From contig OU862922.1 of assembly GCA_917880885.1 (NCBI GenBank), forward strand, positions 25,420,627 through 25,484,626: DNA of 64,000 nucleotides, given 5' to 3'. Positions 1 to 11,133 of this stretch are shown here, piece after piece (positions within the stretch are counted from its first letter, which is position 1; each line of letters opens with the position of its first letter). The position numbers and the translations under genes are program-made. The notes under the pieces are model-generated. The model was not told the origin of the DNA. It did not search any database and saw nothing but the letters and a program-made list of their open reading frames with translations. Source of the stretch: Limnephilus marmoratus. Its lineage: Eukaryota > Arthropoda > Insecta > Trichoptera > Limnephilidae.

Positions 1-112
1 GTCCTCAAAGACATATCTATCTTGGAGCTTCTAAACTGGAGAGAGCTGGCACAAAACCGAGATGAGTGGAGGTAGACTATTGAGGAGGCCAAGACCCACC
101 AGGGGTTGTAGA
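1..112 (+). pseudogene. LINE reverse-transcriptase C-terminal tail, decayed
   Basis: The reading frame through ELLNWRELAQNRDEWR, then a stop, then TIEEAKTHQGL resembles the last residues of RTE/L2-like non-LTR retrotransposon polyproteins, which often end in a W+ELAQDR-WR helix. It is followed by GATGA-type repeats, as seen at the 3' ends of such elements. A stop codon falls right after the WR motif. The element enters from the left edge, so only its 3' end is visible. The assignment is by resemblance; 31785-32195 and 53151-53777 have similar tails. Confidence 0.5.
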
Positions 113-650
113 GCCAATAGAGATGAAGATGAGGTGGTGGGACGAGGTGTGGGTATGATTCAGGAAAAGAACAGGAATATTCCCAAACCAGATGCGGCGT
201 GGCTTTGTTTTTTATGTAAATATACAGTTCGTAAATTGTTAATCTTTTGCAGATTTGACATTTATAACAAGAAAATAATCACCGTTTACGATATTTTAAT
301 GTTTAATGATAATTCGAAAACCATATTCCTGTTCTCCCAACCTTTAAAGCAGAATGTTGATACTTCGTTATGAAATTTTGCACCCAAGTGCGTTCAAATA
401 AAAGGAAAATTACAAACAACATCTGATAACTACGCGTAATGTCCAGGCAACGCAGAGGACTACAACTAACATCGTATATTTTTAAATATATAAATAAATT
501 CTAAAATAACACAAATTAAGAACACGTAACCTTCGGATTCATAACTGTGAAAGAGGTCCAAACTAGTCGAAACACATTTCCAACACAATTATGTACTTGA
601 CGGAATTTAGAGATTTTCTAAAGATTTTTTAAATCAAAAAAGAGAGAAGT
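113..650. other. AT-rich stretch, no gene seen
   Basis: Only short open frames without recognisable motifs. No terminal repeats, tRNA or tandem structure noticed. Confidence 0.5.
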
Positions 651-659
651 GTATCGCCG

Positions 660-1225
660 CAGTCCGATCCCGGGAGCGCATTTTCGAAACCTATACCGGT
701 TCAGTTACGGTAGCGAAATTTACATTTTAAATTCACCTCTATATTGATAAGTTTTAAGATTTTCACGGCCAAAAACATTTTCGTTATTTGTTTTTGGGGT
801 GTTATGCCGTGTTGCGCTACCTCCTTCTTGGGCTAAAGAAGGAGGTAGCGCAACACGGCATAACACCCCAAAAACAAATAACGAAAACAACTCTATATTG
901 GTTATTTTTTATCACTTTGCAAAAAATAAAATGTTCTAAAATCTAGATAAAATAATCTTGTGTATTAGAAATTAATAATTTAACTTCTAAATATTTTAAT
1001 TTTGCTATTATTCCCATATATTGTAAATACACCGTTATATTGGTTATTTTTTATCACTTTGAAAAAACCAAAATTGTTCTAAAATCTAGATAAAATCAAT
1101 CTTTCCAATGTATATATAAGAAATGAATAATTTTATTTCCTATATTTAAATAATGATATTGAAAATTTAAATTGTCGCTACCGCGACTGAACCGGTGTAG
1201 GTTTTGGAAATACGTATCCCGGGAG
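660..1225. mobile_element. Inverted-repeat (foldback/MITE-like) element
   Basis: The ends are imperfect inverted repeats: TCCCGGGA, then a segment with ACCGGTTCAGT and GGTAGCGA at 660-715, mirrored at 1170-1225. Inside are two direct copies of a ~65-bp block (TATATTGGTTATTTTTTATC...TCTAGATAAAAT) at about 891-955 and 1031-1100, plus the long palindrome at 778-887. No transposase is encoded. The composite looks like a non-autonomous DNA element that received a second foldback unit. The superfamily is not determined because I see no clear target duplication. Confidence 0.6.
778..887. repeat. Perfect 52-bp-arm palindrome, 6-nt loop
   Basis: Arms 778-829 and 836-887 are exact reverse complements around the loop GGGCTA. 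The arm contains GCGCTACCTCCTTCTT. One arm (AAGAAGGAGGTAGCGCAA...) recurs in diverged form at about 50080-50160 inside another foldback element, including the flanking sequence GGCCGTGAAAATCT, so it belongs to a mobile family. Confidence 0.9.
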
Positions 1226-1254
1226 GAGACGAGAACGAATTCGACTTGAAATCG

Positions 1255-1690
1255 TAGTCTCCCTTACTAAAATATGATATAAACGGTGTCAGAAAGAGAA
1301 AACACCACGCTTAACATTTAAATCTAAAAGTTAACCACGAAAAATGTAAAGTTTACACCTTTATGTAACCAAAGTTTCGGATCGCAATGGAAAAAAAAAA
1401 ATGAAACTTCGGAATTTTTTTATTAATCATGTTTACATGAAACGAAAAAAAGTGAGGTGACAATAACGTTTATAATACGTTTGGTGAGGTGAGCCATTAA
1501 AAACTTTTTATACCCACGCAAAATTTTTATACTTAAAAAATTATGCTTTTATTTCGATTTATAACATTTAAAAGCACATTTTATCACTTTTCAAAAACAG
1601 TTTTTAGTTTTTGGAAGTGTTAAAAAATATTCCATTTATTTAAATTTTATTGCAAAACGGAAATATTTTTAACCACTGACAAAATATCGT
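1255..1690 (+). repeat. Dispersed repeat family R, copy 1
   Basis: Shares ordered words with 32620-33150 (direct) and with 40910-41560 and 49110-49760 (inverted): CCCTTACT, CGGTGT-AGAAAG-AAACACCACGCTT, AAAGTTT-GGATCGCAA, GAAACTTCGG, GTGAGCCATT, CAAAAACAGTTTTTAGTTTTTGG. The copies are diverged and contain no reading frame, so this is an old interspersed repeat of unknown class. Confidence 0.65.
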
Positions 1691-3121
1691 TGAGGCCTGA
1701 GGGGTTAACCGCGAGTGCTGTATAAATATCTTTTGGGAAGCCCTTTCAACCACGCACCAGACTATTTTCGATGTCCTATTTTTAACAATCATTTTGAACA
1801 ACAACCCAATTCTCGCAATTTCGTTTTCTCTATTCTATTCAATCTGTCACGCAACCAGAGAGTAAATAAATTAAGTACCTACCTCAAAACAACCTGTATT
1901 TTTCGCATTGCTTCTATTTCTGACGTCACCGAATCAGAATTATTTTTAAACCGCAGCGTTTAGTGTCATAGATCATGTGGAATAAAATTTGACATATAAT
2001 ATCCATATGCATACATATTAAATTACACACACAAAATATTAACCACGTAAGAACTCCACACAAACAAATAGAACAATCAGAAATATGTATTTACATAACT
2101 TATTAATACTCCCAAAGATAATTACTTTTGGACAAAGGAGACAATTCTGCTTAGGACCATAAAAATTATGGTCCTAAGCAGAATTTGAGGTGTATAGAAT
2201 CAAATGCAGCTATCTCCAAATTTGTTATTTTGAGAAAACCAAAAAATAAATCTTTCAATTCAGTAATTCTCAAGCATTCGTAAGTTAATTGTTGTATTCA
2301 CAAGCGATAAAAGCATAAAGAGTTGATTTTAATGCCAAAAAACTGCTTTTCTAGGTAAAAGAGTGAACCATTAACAAAGTTGCATTGTTAGTCCACTTTT
2401 GAAAATAGTGGAGATTGAATTTGATTCTATACACTTCAATTGTATATAATAAAAAATTAAAAATAATTAAAAAAAATAATGAAATAAGCCATCTAACTTT
2501 CAAAAGCAAACAAAAAAATCGCATCAAGTAAATTGGAAGAGATTTCATAAAAAAAAAACAACTGTAACATAAAGAATAACACACGAGTATTTTTACACAA
2601 ACCAAAATCACAAATCAATTAGAAGAAACACTCCATGATTATTTTTATATTAGATGTTCAAATTTCAGATCAACAAAAGGGAATATTTTAATGTGTAGAA
2701 CTCAGAACAGGTATAATTTGTTTGTATTTCAAAGATATTTAATTATAACTTTTTTTTAAAGTGTGCAATAAAAAAAAACAGTGAACGTGAGCTATTTATT
2801 GGGGAACGTTGTGAAATAAAATAGCGAGGGGAAGAATGAGGGGGACAATAGAGACAAAGGAGATAGGCCATGAACCGTTATTAATGCGAAACCGGGTACA
2901 CAAAAAGTGTGGCCAACGTTGCTCACCTATACTACCTGCAAGAGGCGCCTCTCTATTCCTATTTTCACACTAAACGCATATCTTGAATCCGACGCTTTGC
3001 CGTTTGGCTGCAGCTCGGAGACAGTCGACACGATTCAATGTCATATCTAATTTTGTTTATATTGGATATCATCTGAAAGCTTCTATCTGATCAATTATGC
3101 TTACCGTAAACACAAAGCACA
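1691..3121. other. No gene; AT-rich with one short hairpin
   Basis: No coding motif or tRNA seen. The only structured element is the 20-bp-arm hairpin at 2143-2185, listed separately. Short A- and T-runs are common. Confidence 0.45.
2143..2185. repeat. Perfect 20-bp-arm hairpin
   Basis: AATTCTGCTTAGGACCATAA (2143-2162), loop AAA, then its exact reverse complement (2166-2185). With a 3-nt loop it is too compact for a typical pre-miRNA and is more likely a tiny foldback or inverted duplication. Confidence 0.85.
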
Positions 3122-3496
3122 AGGGGGCATACATTAATTACGTGAGCTCAAAATGGAGGGGGAGGGGTCCAATAAAATCTCATCAAATCTCATTTACTGA
3201 GGGGGTCAATAAAAATATCACGTCAACTTTAAGTGAATATATATTATTATAGTGGTAATTATAAAAATTATTAAATTGTTTCACTTCCTTTGAAGTGTCC
3301 CATTTTGCCGGCTGAAAAATCTAATGGCTATTATGAAAAACATTTATTTGGAGAGTAAGAAAAAAAAATGTAAATCTCACGTGAAGGGGAGGGGGGGGGG
3401 GTCCCACCAAATCTCACTTAATCTCATCACGGGGGGAGGGAAGAGTCTAAATTAAAAAAAAAAAAAAAACTTACGTAATTAATAGATGCCCCCTAA
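3122..3496. mobile_element. MITE with GGGGGCAT termini
   Basis: The left end AGGGGGCATACATTAATTAC and the right end (reverse complement AGGGGGCATCTATTAATTAC) form terminal inverted repeats. The interior is low complexity, with G-runs, TCTCATCA repeats and CACGTGA words, and no ORF. Typical of a non-autonomous DNA transposon; superfamily not assigned. Confidence 0.7.
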
Positions 3497-4344
3497 AGCA
3501 TCACGTAATGTACCTACAAAAACAAATAACTGAAGACAGTTTCGCAGCAACATTCCACTCTTTAATGATCGCTTTTCGCCAAAATATCATTTTCGTTTTT
3601 TGTCACCGTTTCTCTATTTGTTATCGTAGTCGACATTGCGATATTCAGATTCATTTTTGATTGGAGATACCTTCAAATAAAAAAATTAAATCCAAACCGC
3701 TCTTCACGTTATGAATTCGCGGTCCCTGAGGCTTTTTAGCAATAGAGGTCGTTTTAATAATATAAAGTATATAGCGCACTACAGTGCAAATAGAAAACTG
3801 TTTGAACTCCCACGCTATTGAAGCGCTTCTGAGATGTTTGCCGAAGTCGACATCCATAGAATCGCCTCTCCTTGGCGTAATGTAGGACTAAGCGCAAACT
3901 CGACAAGTGCAACAACTCATTTAATTGTTAAACATGAAACATTTCCCGAGTTTGCAAGATAGATTCGAATATTATTGAAAGCAAGGAAAAAAACGAAAAA
4001 TTTATGTAGTAATATTTTCGGTAATTACCACGTTTAGAGATAGCAGCCAAAAAATACGCGTTAAGAAAATGTAGATGGCGTTGGTAGTTCTTAGTCGAAG
4101 TATGACATAGTTAAATATTACTGACGTTGATATGGTTGAATTAGCTCAGTGGTAGAACAAAGTTTGAGGTCTTGGATTTGTGATATCTCCTGTGATATAT
4201 TCCTACTCCTGACGCGTATCACTTGTGATGGCCTTATTCTAACCTCTTCCGTCAACCTTTTTACATTCCTCATGGACACTAATTCCATTATTATTCTCAA
4301 GAGTATGATTCTTCTCCACATATTATAAATTAAAGTGCTCCGCC
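3497..4344. other. No gene; one isolated A-box-like word
   Basis: Contains TTAGCTCAGTGGTAGAAC near 4140, which matches a tRNA D-arm/A box. No usable T-arm (B box) follows at the right distance, so I do not call a tRNA. Nothing else recognised. Confidence 0.4.
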
Positions 4345-5005
4345 ACGTCTGTCTTCTTATAGTCTGTTATTCGCGATAAACTCAAAAATTACTGAACGGA
4401 TTATATATCATACGGTTTTCACCAATAGATAGAGTGATTCATGAGGAAGGTTTGAGTATATAATTTTTGTGTATATTGGTAGAAATATACACGGTGTCCG
4501 GAAACTCGTAGTACAAGCGGGAAACTGGTAAATTTACATCACATTCGGAGTCGATTTGTGATATAACTTTTTTGATTTGAGCTTTCGTTTTCGAGTAAAT
4601 CGGGTCCGAAGTTGGAATTTTTTTGGTTAAATTTTAAAAAAAAATTCACTAGGGGGTTGATTTCAGCTGTTAAATGTCTTATAAAATGCATCGAAGAGTA
4701 AACCGGGCTCAAAATTTTTTTTAACCCTTTAGTTGCCGAAAAAATGGAAAAATAGAAAACAAATAATATTAAAATCGAAATGCTTAGATCGAAAAAAATA
4801 AGTTTTTTGGGTTCTCTACGTGATGTAGATTCACCAGTTTCCCGCTTGTACTACGAGTTTCCGGACACGTTGTATAATATATAAAGAAGAATGTCTCCAT
4901 GTGGTGAACGAGCGAACTGGCAAGCGGGAGGAGTGGATTTGATTTGTATGCAAAGGAAGGTCACTGTCAACATTTTTTTGATTTCGAAAACTCTGTGTAA
5001 ATCCC
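4345..5005 (+). mobile_element. Helitron-like fragment split by a MITE
   Basis: ACTGAACGGATTATATATCA and CACCAATAGATAGAGTGATT before 4490, and GGCAAGCGGGAGGAGTGGAT after 4918, match in order the Helitron-like element at 42416-43057 (ACGGATTTTCATGCGG, AATAGATAGAGTGATT, GGCAAGCGGGTGGTGTGGAT). The MITE at 4493-4873 interrupts it. No CTAG-type 3' end is preserved here. Confidence 0.55.
4493..4873. mobile_element. Mariner-type MITE, long inverted repeats
   Basis: Near-perfect terminal inverted repeats of about 50 bp: GTGTCCGGAAACTCGTAGTA, CAAGCGGGAAACTGGT and TACATCAC on the left, mirrored on the right. It is flanked by TATA on both sides, consistent with the TA target duplication of Tc1/mariner elements. 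The ~270-bp interior has no transposase. It sits inside the Helitron-like fragment at 4345-5005, so it is the younger insertion. Confidence 0.8.
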
Positions 5006-5204
5006 GGGCATCGCCAGGGACTTCAGATAGTCTTGAATAAATGATTAGCAAGCTCCGAGAAACTGTAATTATTTCGACGCCTCAAACTCATTTATCCTAA
5101 TTTCAAAGTTCCTCGAAGTTTTACCTACATATATAAAAAAATTCATAATTTTTCAGTTTAACATATTTTCATTTTTAAGTATCTATCCTGATTTATGACA
5201 CTAT

Positions 5205-6095
5205 TTAAACGACTTCGAAAAGGAGTATGTATTTTTCGACTGTATTTTTTTTTTTTTAATATTTGTTACCTTAGAACTTTCGACTGGGTTAACCGATATA
5301 GATGATTCTTTTTTTATTTGAAAGCTAGTGCTTCCGGTGTGGATTCATTTTAATTTGGTCCAGTTCCGACAATGGCATTCATGAGAAAACGTTAAGTATG
5401 TGCGCGACAAATGGACGAATAACTCAATATCACGCCAACCGATTTCGATGATTCTTTTTTATTGGAAAGGATGTACTTCAAGGGTAGTTTGATGAGAGTT
5501 TGGTTAGGTTCTGATTATGGGATCCATGACAAAATAACGGAACACTTCAATTCTAAGGAGCAAATTAACGATACTCGGCCGAATCTCTTAATTTGACCCT
5601 AACGTCGTTATGGTCAAATTATGTCTGTCTCATAATATGAGCAGCACGTTTAGTAGGTCTACTCATATTCAAACAAATTAGTTAGTTTACTTCAGATTCA
5701 CTAAAAATCAAAAAATAAACAAAATTTTTAACAAAACAAAAAACGACTTCAAAAATGCACTAAAAAGTAAAAAAAATATTTTCGTATTCTTCTACAACTT
5801 CATAATCAAAAGGTACTTTTCTACTCATCAATCTGTAGGTACGATTGTTATTTTTAGAGTCGGTGTCAGCAAAGGTACCCGGCCCGGCGTGTTCACTTGA
5901 CAGCTCTCCTCACGCCGCGGCCCCGCTCTCGCCTCTCGCCTCGTCAAGTCGCTCGTGTGACACAAGCACATCTCACCTATAACTATGTACTTATGTAGTT
6001 ACAAACCTACCTTGACTGATACCGATTATTTTTTTACTTTTTAGTGCATTTTTTGAAGTCGTTTTTTTGTTTTGTTAAAATTTTTGTTTATTAGT
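5205..6095. mobile_element. Lepidoptera-type foldback repeat
   Basis: The right half is bounded by inverted repeats at 5715-5775 (ACAAAACAAAAAACGACTTC, AAAAATGCACTAAAAAGTAA) and their reverse complement at 6030-6092, around a GC-rich core at 5875-5955. The left half holds two diverged copies of CCGAT-T-GATGATTCTTTTTTAT about 147 bp apart, with nearby CGACTTCGAAAAGGAG. In my recollection such CGACTTC/GATGATTCTTTTTTAT repeats are widespread in moths and butterflies. No ORF. Confidence 0.6.
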
Positions 6096-6392
6096 TTATC
6101 ATTTGGATGAATTTCTGACATCAAAATGTAAATGGCATAGAATTGGAAATTTTATTGTTTAGGAACTTCCTTTTTCCTTCATTTTTCTACTCCTGATCTT
6201 TTTGAACAACCTATTATTCATTGCAATTTGTTTAAACAACAAAAGTGGTTAAAATAAAGTGTTTATTAATTTTGAATTAAAATGGTGCCACAAAATATGA
6301 TTGCCGTGTTTAAAGAAGAAATAATTTATTCCTTTACACTACAGAAAACATCAGATTTTCAAATATATTTTTTTTAATACTGCGTGTAGTCT
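6096..6392. other. No gene seen
   Basis: AT-rich spacer with no recognised motif. Confidence 0.4.
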
Positions 6393-7186
6393 TAGGCGCA
6401 AACTACACGAGCGGTTCTCCGCCGCGGGAAACCGCAGCAGACACAATTTACTATGAGCGTTGTATGGCGCAAACTACACGAGCGGTTCTCCCGCCGCGGG
6501 AGCTCGCGGTTCACAGGCGGGAGAAATTCGCCCGCCACATGCAGCGGGTCTCCTGCCGCGGGTAACCGCCAAGTTCAAACTATACGGGCGGTTTCCCGCG
6601 ATTGCATCATTTCGTGCAAGAGAACGTTGTTGATCGGTCGTGCGCGTAAAGGATCGGGCGGTTTCCCGCGGCGGTAGAACCGCTCGTGTAGTTTGACGGG
6701 AAACCGCCACCCGTGCAGTTTGATATGAGCCGCCAGCTTTCTCGAGCGGTTTCCCGCGGCGGGAGAACCGCTCGTGTAGTTTAGGCCAGGCGCAAACTAC
6801 ACGAGCGGTTCTCCCGCCGCGGGAAACCGCAGCAGACACAATTTACTATGAGCGTTGTATGGCGCAAACTTCACGAGCGGATCTCCCGCCGCGGGAGCTC
6901 GCGGTTCACAGGCGGGAGAAATTCGCCCGCCACATGCAGCGGGTCTCCCGCCGCGGGAAACCGCCAAGTTCAAACTACACGGGTGGTTTCCCGCGATTGC
7001 ATCATTTCGTACGAGAGAATGTTGTTGAACGGTAGTGCGCGTAAAGGATCGGGCGGTTTCCCGCGGCGGTAGAACCGCTCGTGTAGCTTGGCGGAAAACC
7101 GCCACCCGTGTAGTTTGATATGTGCTGCCAGCTTTCTCAAGCGGTTTCCCGCGGCGGGAGAACCGCTCGTGTAGTTTAGGCCCACA
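6393..7186. mobile_element. Tandem pair of a GC-rich inverted-repeat element
   Basis: Two ~395-bp units lie head to tail (about 6393-6787 and 6788-7186). Each begins GGCGCAAACTACACGAGCGG and ends with its near-complement (CCGCTCGTGTAGTTTAGGCC). Inside, the motif CCCGCCGCGGGA and its complement recur many times, giving several alternative hairpins. The open frames here on both strands are by-products of the low-stop, GC-rich repeat. The composition contrasts sharply with the AT-rich surroundings. Confidence 0.75.
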
Positions 7187-7619
7187 GCAATAATTTCGTA
7201 ATTACCTACGTCTGAAATAAATAATAATTTGTTAGTCCAAGTTCGCTCTCCCAAAAATAGCACATTTGCAAAGAATAGAAATCTGAAACCCAAACTATTG
7301 TTAATGAAATCTGCTCTCGTCTAAGTAATTCACTTAGTAAGGACAATAACCAAAAATGTTTTCATTTTCATTTAAAACAATTGCATTCAAATTAAAGCCG
7401 TGGCAATTTTAAGCCTGGATTATATCACAAAGAAATTAAATACTGTTTCAAGAAGTACCAACTCTTGCAAGACGTAGATAAGCCATTAGTTGTCAGCCAA
7501 AGCATAACTTAATTTAACAAAATTTATAAATTCGTTAAACATAAGAGAGTTAATGTTTTGTTGCTCGGAGGCCTAAATTACAGAAATTGGAGTTGTGAAT
7601 ATACTCTTGGGAAGAGTAC
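7187..7619. other. No gene seen
   Basis: AT-rich spacer between two repeat elements; no motif recognised. Confidence 0.4.
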
Positions 7620-7988
7620 TTGCAGAGTGTGTTATGGGATGTAATTGACAAACTTTATTTAACCAGTGATTCCTTACATTATTGGAATAAAAAATGTAAA
7701 TGAAATTTTGGCCTCGATGACATTTTTCATGTGTTTTGAATTTAATTTTTTTAACTTAAAACATAACAAATCGGTAGGTACCTATTGGGCCCGGGAGAAG
7801 AGTTTGGCGGTTACTTGTCTGGATGACCAACATGTAGAAGAAAGCTTTTTTTGTTTGGTTTTGAAGAAAAAAGAAATATCAAAAACGGAGTCAAAAATTT
7901 TATTTACGTTTTTAAGCCCAAATAATGCCATGAATAAAAAATCACTGGTTAAAGTATGTCAAGTACGTTCTGTGATATCCTGTATATA
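7620..7988. mobile_element. MITE family M, decayed copy
   Basis: Left arm ACCAGTGATTCCTTACATTA with AAAAAATGTAAATGAAATTT and right arm AATCACTGGTTAAAGTATGT are inverted-repeat remnants matching the better-preserved copy at 59586-59965. The arms have diverged and the interior differs. No transposase. Confidence 0.6.
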
Positions 7989-8019
7989 AATAGGTACCAT
8001 TTACATTTTGGGAGGGGGA

Positions 8020-8347
8020 ATGGGTACCGCCGCCCCGGGAACCTTTATTGGATAACCAACACCTCTGCCATAGGTCACCCCAAGTGGTTCGCTACGTTTG
8101 GTGATTTAGCAGGGATGCCCGGGTTCATGGGGTGAGGATTGTCTAGGTCTTGGAAGCGGATGACCAGGACACACTGAACCCCAGATTCCTACCCACCCCT
8201 TAAACCTTTTTCCTACCCAGAATTCTCCTCTCCTTCCTTTCCCTAAAAAACCCTCCACACAGCATCCCCAAAGATGACATAGGCCCCGAAGGAAATTATT
8301 TTTCTCAGGGCCTCCTGTGTGGAGCTCATGTAAAAAAAAATACTTCA
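8020..8347 (+). repeat. SINE-like repeat family P, copy 1
   Basis: Starts GGGTACCGCCGCCCCGGGAA, contains CATAGGTCACCCCAAGTGGT, GCCCGGGTTCATGGGGTGAG and GTCTAGGTCTTGG, and ends CTCCTGTGTGGAGCTCATG followed by an A-run. Near the 3' end CTCCACACAG and CTGTGTGGAG, with GGCCC/CTCAGGGCC inside, form a stem-loop. Copies occur at 10875, 27183, 31248, 34478, 34905, 36485 and 60345. The poly(A)-like tail and one-directional ends suggest retroposition. I see no tRNA-type promoter, so its class stays open. Confidence 0.7.
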
Positions 8348-8474
8348 TTGCCTAGAAAGGTATGCAAAAATTTAATTCGAATGTTAAAAAAGTAGACAGA
8401 AAGTTGATTGAAATTTGTTCGAAATAATATTTTTTGTCAGATTTTTTTGAACACTTTTAAAAATTAATTATTAT

Positions 8475-8690
8475 TTTTAATTGATAAACGAACGTTTAAG
8501 ACAAGATTTTTATGCATAGCACAAAGGGTAACAATTATTATAAGCAAGCATTTATTATAAGAGCACCTGACCCGCAATCAGAAGCGTGTCCTTCAAGTCC
8601 CGTTGGCGGCATGTATCTTTTCTCGGAAGATTTTTTCAATGTAGATGAGTGTTTCAGGCTGATAATTATTGCTTATAATAAGTTTTTAAA
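8475..8690 (+). repeat. Dispersed repeat family Q, copy 1
   Basis: TTTTTAATTGATAAAC, AAGATTTTTATGCATAGCAC, AAAGGGTAACAATTATTATA, and later GAGTGTTTCAGGC with AATAATTATT, match 38550-38735 in the same order. No ORF; class unknown. Confidence 0.6.
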
Positions 8691-10481
8691 AAATTTCTTT
8701 CAATGTTCAAGATTGTTCAATTTGAACTAGAAAGTTCTAGATTTTCTTTCCAGCGTTACATAGTTTTCTCTTTCAATATTTTCTGCCTTTCTGGATCTTA
8801 GCCATCATTTTAAATTGCGGAGATAGGGAAGGTGAATCCATATAATAATTTTTATTCAAATGGACAAATTTCATAATAACATGAAAGTCGGTTGATCGAA
8901 GAGATGAGATGTTGATGGATGGGGGGCAATTTTAGATAAGGCTTGATTGAAGAGAGGCTATTTGTTTGGAGAGGGACAACCAAAAACATGTGATCTAAAG
9001 TTTCTAGTTTGACCACAGAAATCACGATCTGGGTATACGACCAAGTACGTGAATTACAAAAAGGTGAGAGTAGTAAGTATGGAACAATGTCCGATTCTCA
9101 TTCGAGTGAGGAAATTTCATTTTTAACCTCCGACGCAAGGAGCGGTGTTATAAGTTTGGCCGCCGTCTGTGTCTGTAGGTCTGTGTGTCTGTCTGTGGCA
9201 TCATAGCTCTTAAACGAGTGGACCGATTACGATTCGGTTGTTTTGTTTGAAAGCTTACGGGATCGAGATGGTTCATAGCTATAATTCATGAAAATCTGTT
9301 CAGGCGTTTCAGCTTTTTTGTGTCGGTGGTTTTGGTTAAAATTTTGAAAATTTTACTTATAATTGGAACTAAGCAGTTTTGACTGTGAATATATATTTTT
9401 TTTTAATTCTACTCGGCAACAGCATTTTTCGCAATACTAAAGGTTATTTATTTTAAAGGTACATTCTTCGTTTAATAATAATCTAAATTAAATATGGAAA
9501 AACAGCAAAGAAGCTGGCCATGACTCAAATGATTTCGATTTACATATAGAGCAACTTGTTTACCGATCAGTGGCTGAGTTGGAAAATGCATCGGGTTTCC
9601 CACCTAGGCGTCGTGTCATGAATTCCTCGGCTGGCTATGTCCTCCATCACGACTAAAGCAATATTTGAGCTTAGTGTGATGGTACTAGGAGATATTACAA
9701 ATATCGTCAGATTATCCATAATCCGTAATTTCTTTAAAAAAATATGATGATGAGTTTTTTGGGGTCATACGTACATGACCAAAGCTGATCCTCTTCCTTC
9801 TCACGCTTCTTGTATGAAAACGAAAAAGCCAAGATACTAGAACGATGACGTCACGTTTTACTCAGATTACTATAGTTCAAAAATGGGCGCTGGTGCCCTT
9901 AGCCAAACAAATTTCTTTTTTGTGAAGTATCGTCGCTAGTTCACATAACTGGCGCGGATGCCATCGGCCAAATAGAAAGATCCATAATAAGTTTGCATTA
10001 CATGGCAAAAAAACACAGGATTAATAAATGTATTTAAGTCAATATGGAGTTATGGACATTGTATATTTATGTATTACACATACCAGTATTTTCTAGGGTT
10101 GAGAACCATGCTTAAAAAAACAAAAATAATAGTATATTAGTGACAATAATGCGTTAGCTTTTCTCGCACGAACAGGCCGTCGCGGCGTGCGGCGCGTGGT
10201 GGAGAATAATGTCGTTTACGAAGAAAGCAACACAGCGAAAATGAGAAAATCGGTCTTCGTTGTACGAACAAAAACCCATTTGAACTCCTAAGGAAAGGGG
10301 TACCTACTCACGAGTATTTGTACGTGCTAAATTTTGTTTAGGCTTTTCCTTGTATTGAATTTGAGGAATCAAAAAAACTCTTTGCTTAATACGTTTTTTT
10401 CTTAGAATGCTCGCAAAAATATGACGACCGTTTTGCATTTCCTTCGTTGCTTGAATTTAAACCGTATCGCTATGTACCTAC
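8691..10481. other. No gene; one repeat-like patch
   Basis: At 9130-9400 a GTCTGTCTGTGTCTG-rich patch is followed by AACGAGTGGACCGATTACGA and TTGAAAGCTTACGGGATCGA, a wording often seen in old insect repeats. The rest (8691-9130, 9400-10481) shows no ORF, RNA or terminal-repeat structure I can support. Confidence 0.4.
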
Positions 10482-10645
10482 ATAAGGGAACGTACCCATA
10501 CTACGTGACCAACTATTTGCAATTTTTAACCCTCCCCCCCCCGGTGACCAAAAACCTAAGCAACCCGCCGCTCATTTGTACCGAGCGTGACATTTTGAAG
10601 ACCCCCCCCCCTAAACGTGTCACGTAGTATGGGTACGTTCACTAA
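10482..10645. mobile_element. MITE family K with GAACGTACCC termini
   Basis: GGGAACGTACCCATACTACG at the left and its reverse complement (with GTGAACGTACCC) at the right form terminal inverted repeats of about 26 bp around C-runs. Partial relatives lie at 34085-34195 and 34370-34452. The ORF reading through it is an artefact of the C-runs. Confidence 0.75.
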
Positions 10646-10874
10646 GGAGTGTTATTCTTAAACGCCCGATTTCTGAAAATATGTTTTTACGTTCGGTTCC
10701 GGTTAAGATGGTGACCGTTTTAATGGTTCAGTGATGATTATTTCTTCGAATGGTGAAATCATTGTGTTTAATTGAAATTTCTTATTCGCGTTTTTTCAAT
10801 ATTGTGGCATCTTACTGCCTGGAGAAAGTTTGAAAAAAGAATTGTCATTGATATAGCGACGATTCTTTTTTTAC

Positions 10875-11133
10875 ATTAGATCCACACAGCTCCACTCCCG
10901 AGGAAAATAGTTCCCCTCAGGGCCTATGTCATTCTTGGAAGGAAAAAGGTATGAGGAGTTGGTAAGAATCTGGGGTTCAGTGTCTCCAGGAGTGATAGAT
11001 GTATGAAGTATGAATCCATCTCTCCTACCGTGGTGGAAGGCGATATATGTTGTGTTATATATCCAAGAGTGTCCTGCTGGAGAGCCAGTTTCTCATAATA
11101 AATGGTTCCCGGGGCAGTGGTACCCAAACCCAC
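10875..11133 (-). repeat. SINE-like repeat family P, inverted copy
   Basis: TCCACACAGCTCCACTCCCG, CTCAGGGCCTATGTCATTCT, and at the far end GGTTCCCGGGGCAGTGGTAC are the reverse complement of family P in order. It also includes GGAGAGCCAGTTTCTC, the relative of the AGAGACTGGTTGAGGGAG segment in longer copies. Internally rearranged and old. Confidence 0.6.

Noticed and set aside
4130..4200. Possible tRNA (TTAGCTCAGTGGTAGAAC)
   Set aside because: Only an A-box-like D arm; no B box or closing acceptor stem.
6453..7293. ORFs of 74-121 codons on both strands
   Set aside because: They lie wholly in the duplicated GC-rich inverted-repeat element and repeat its motifs; no domain.
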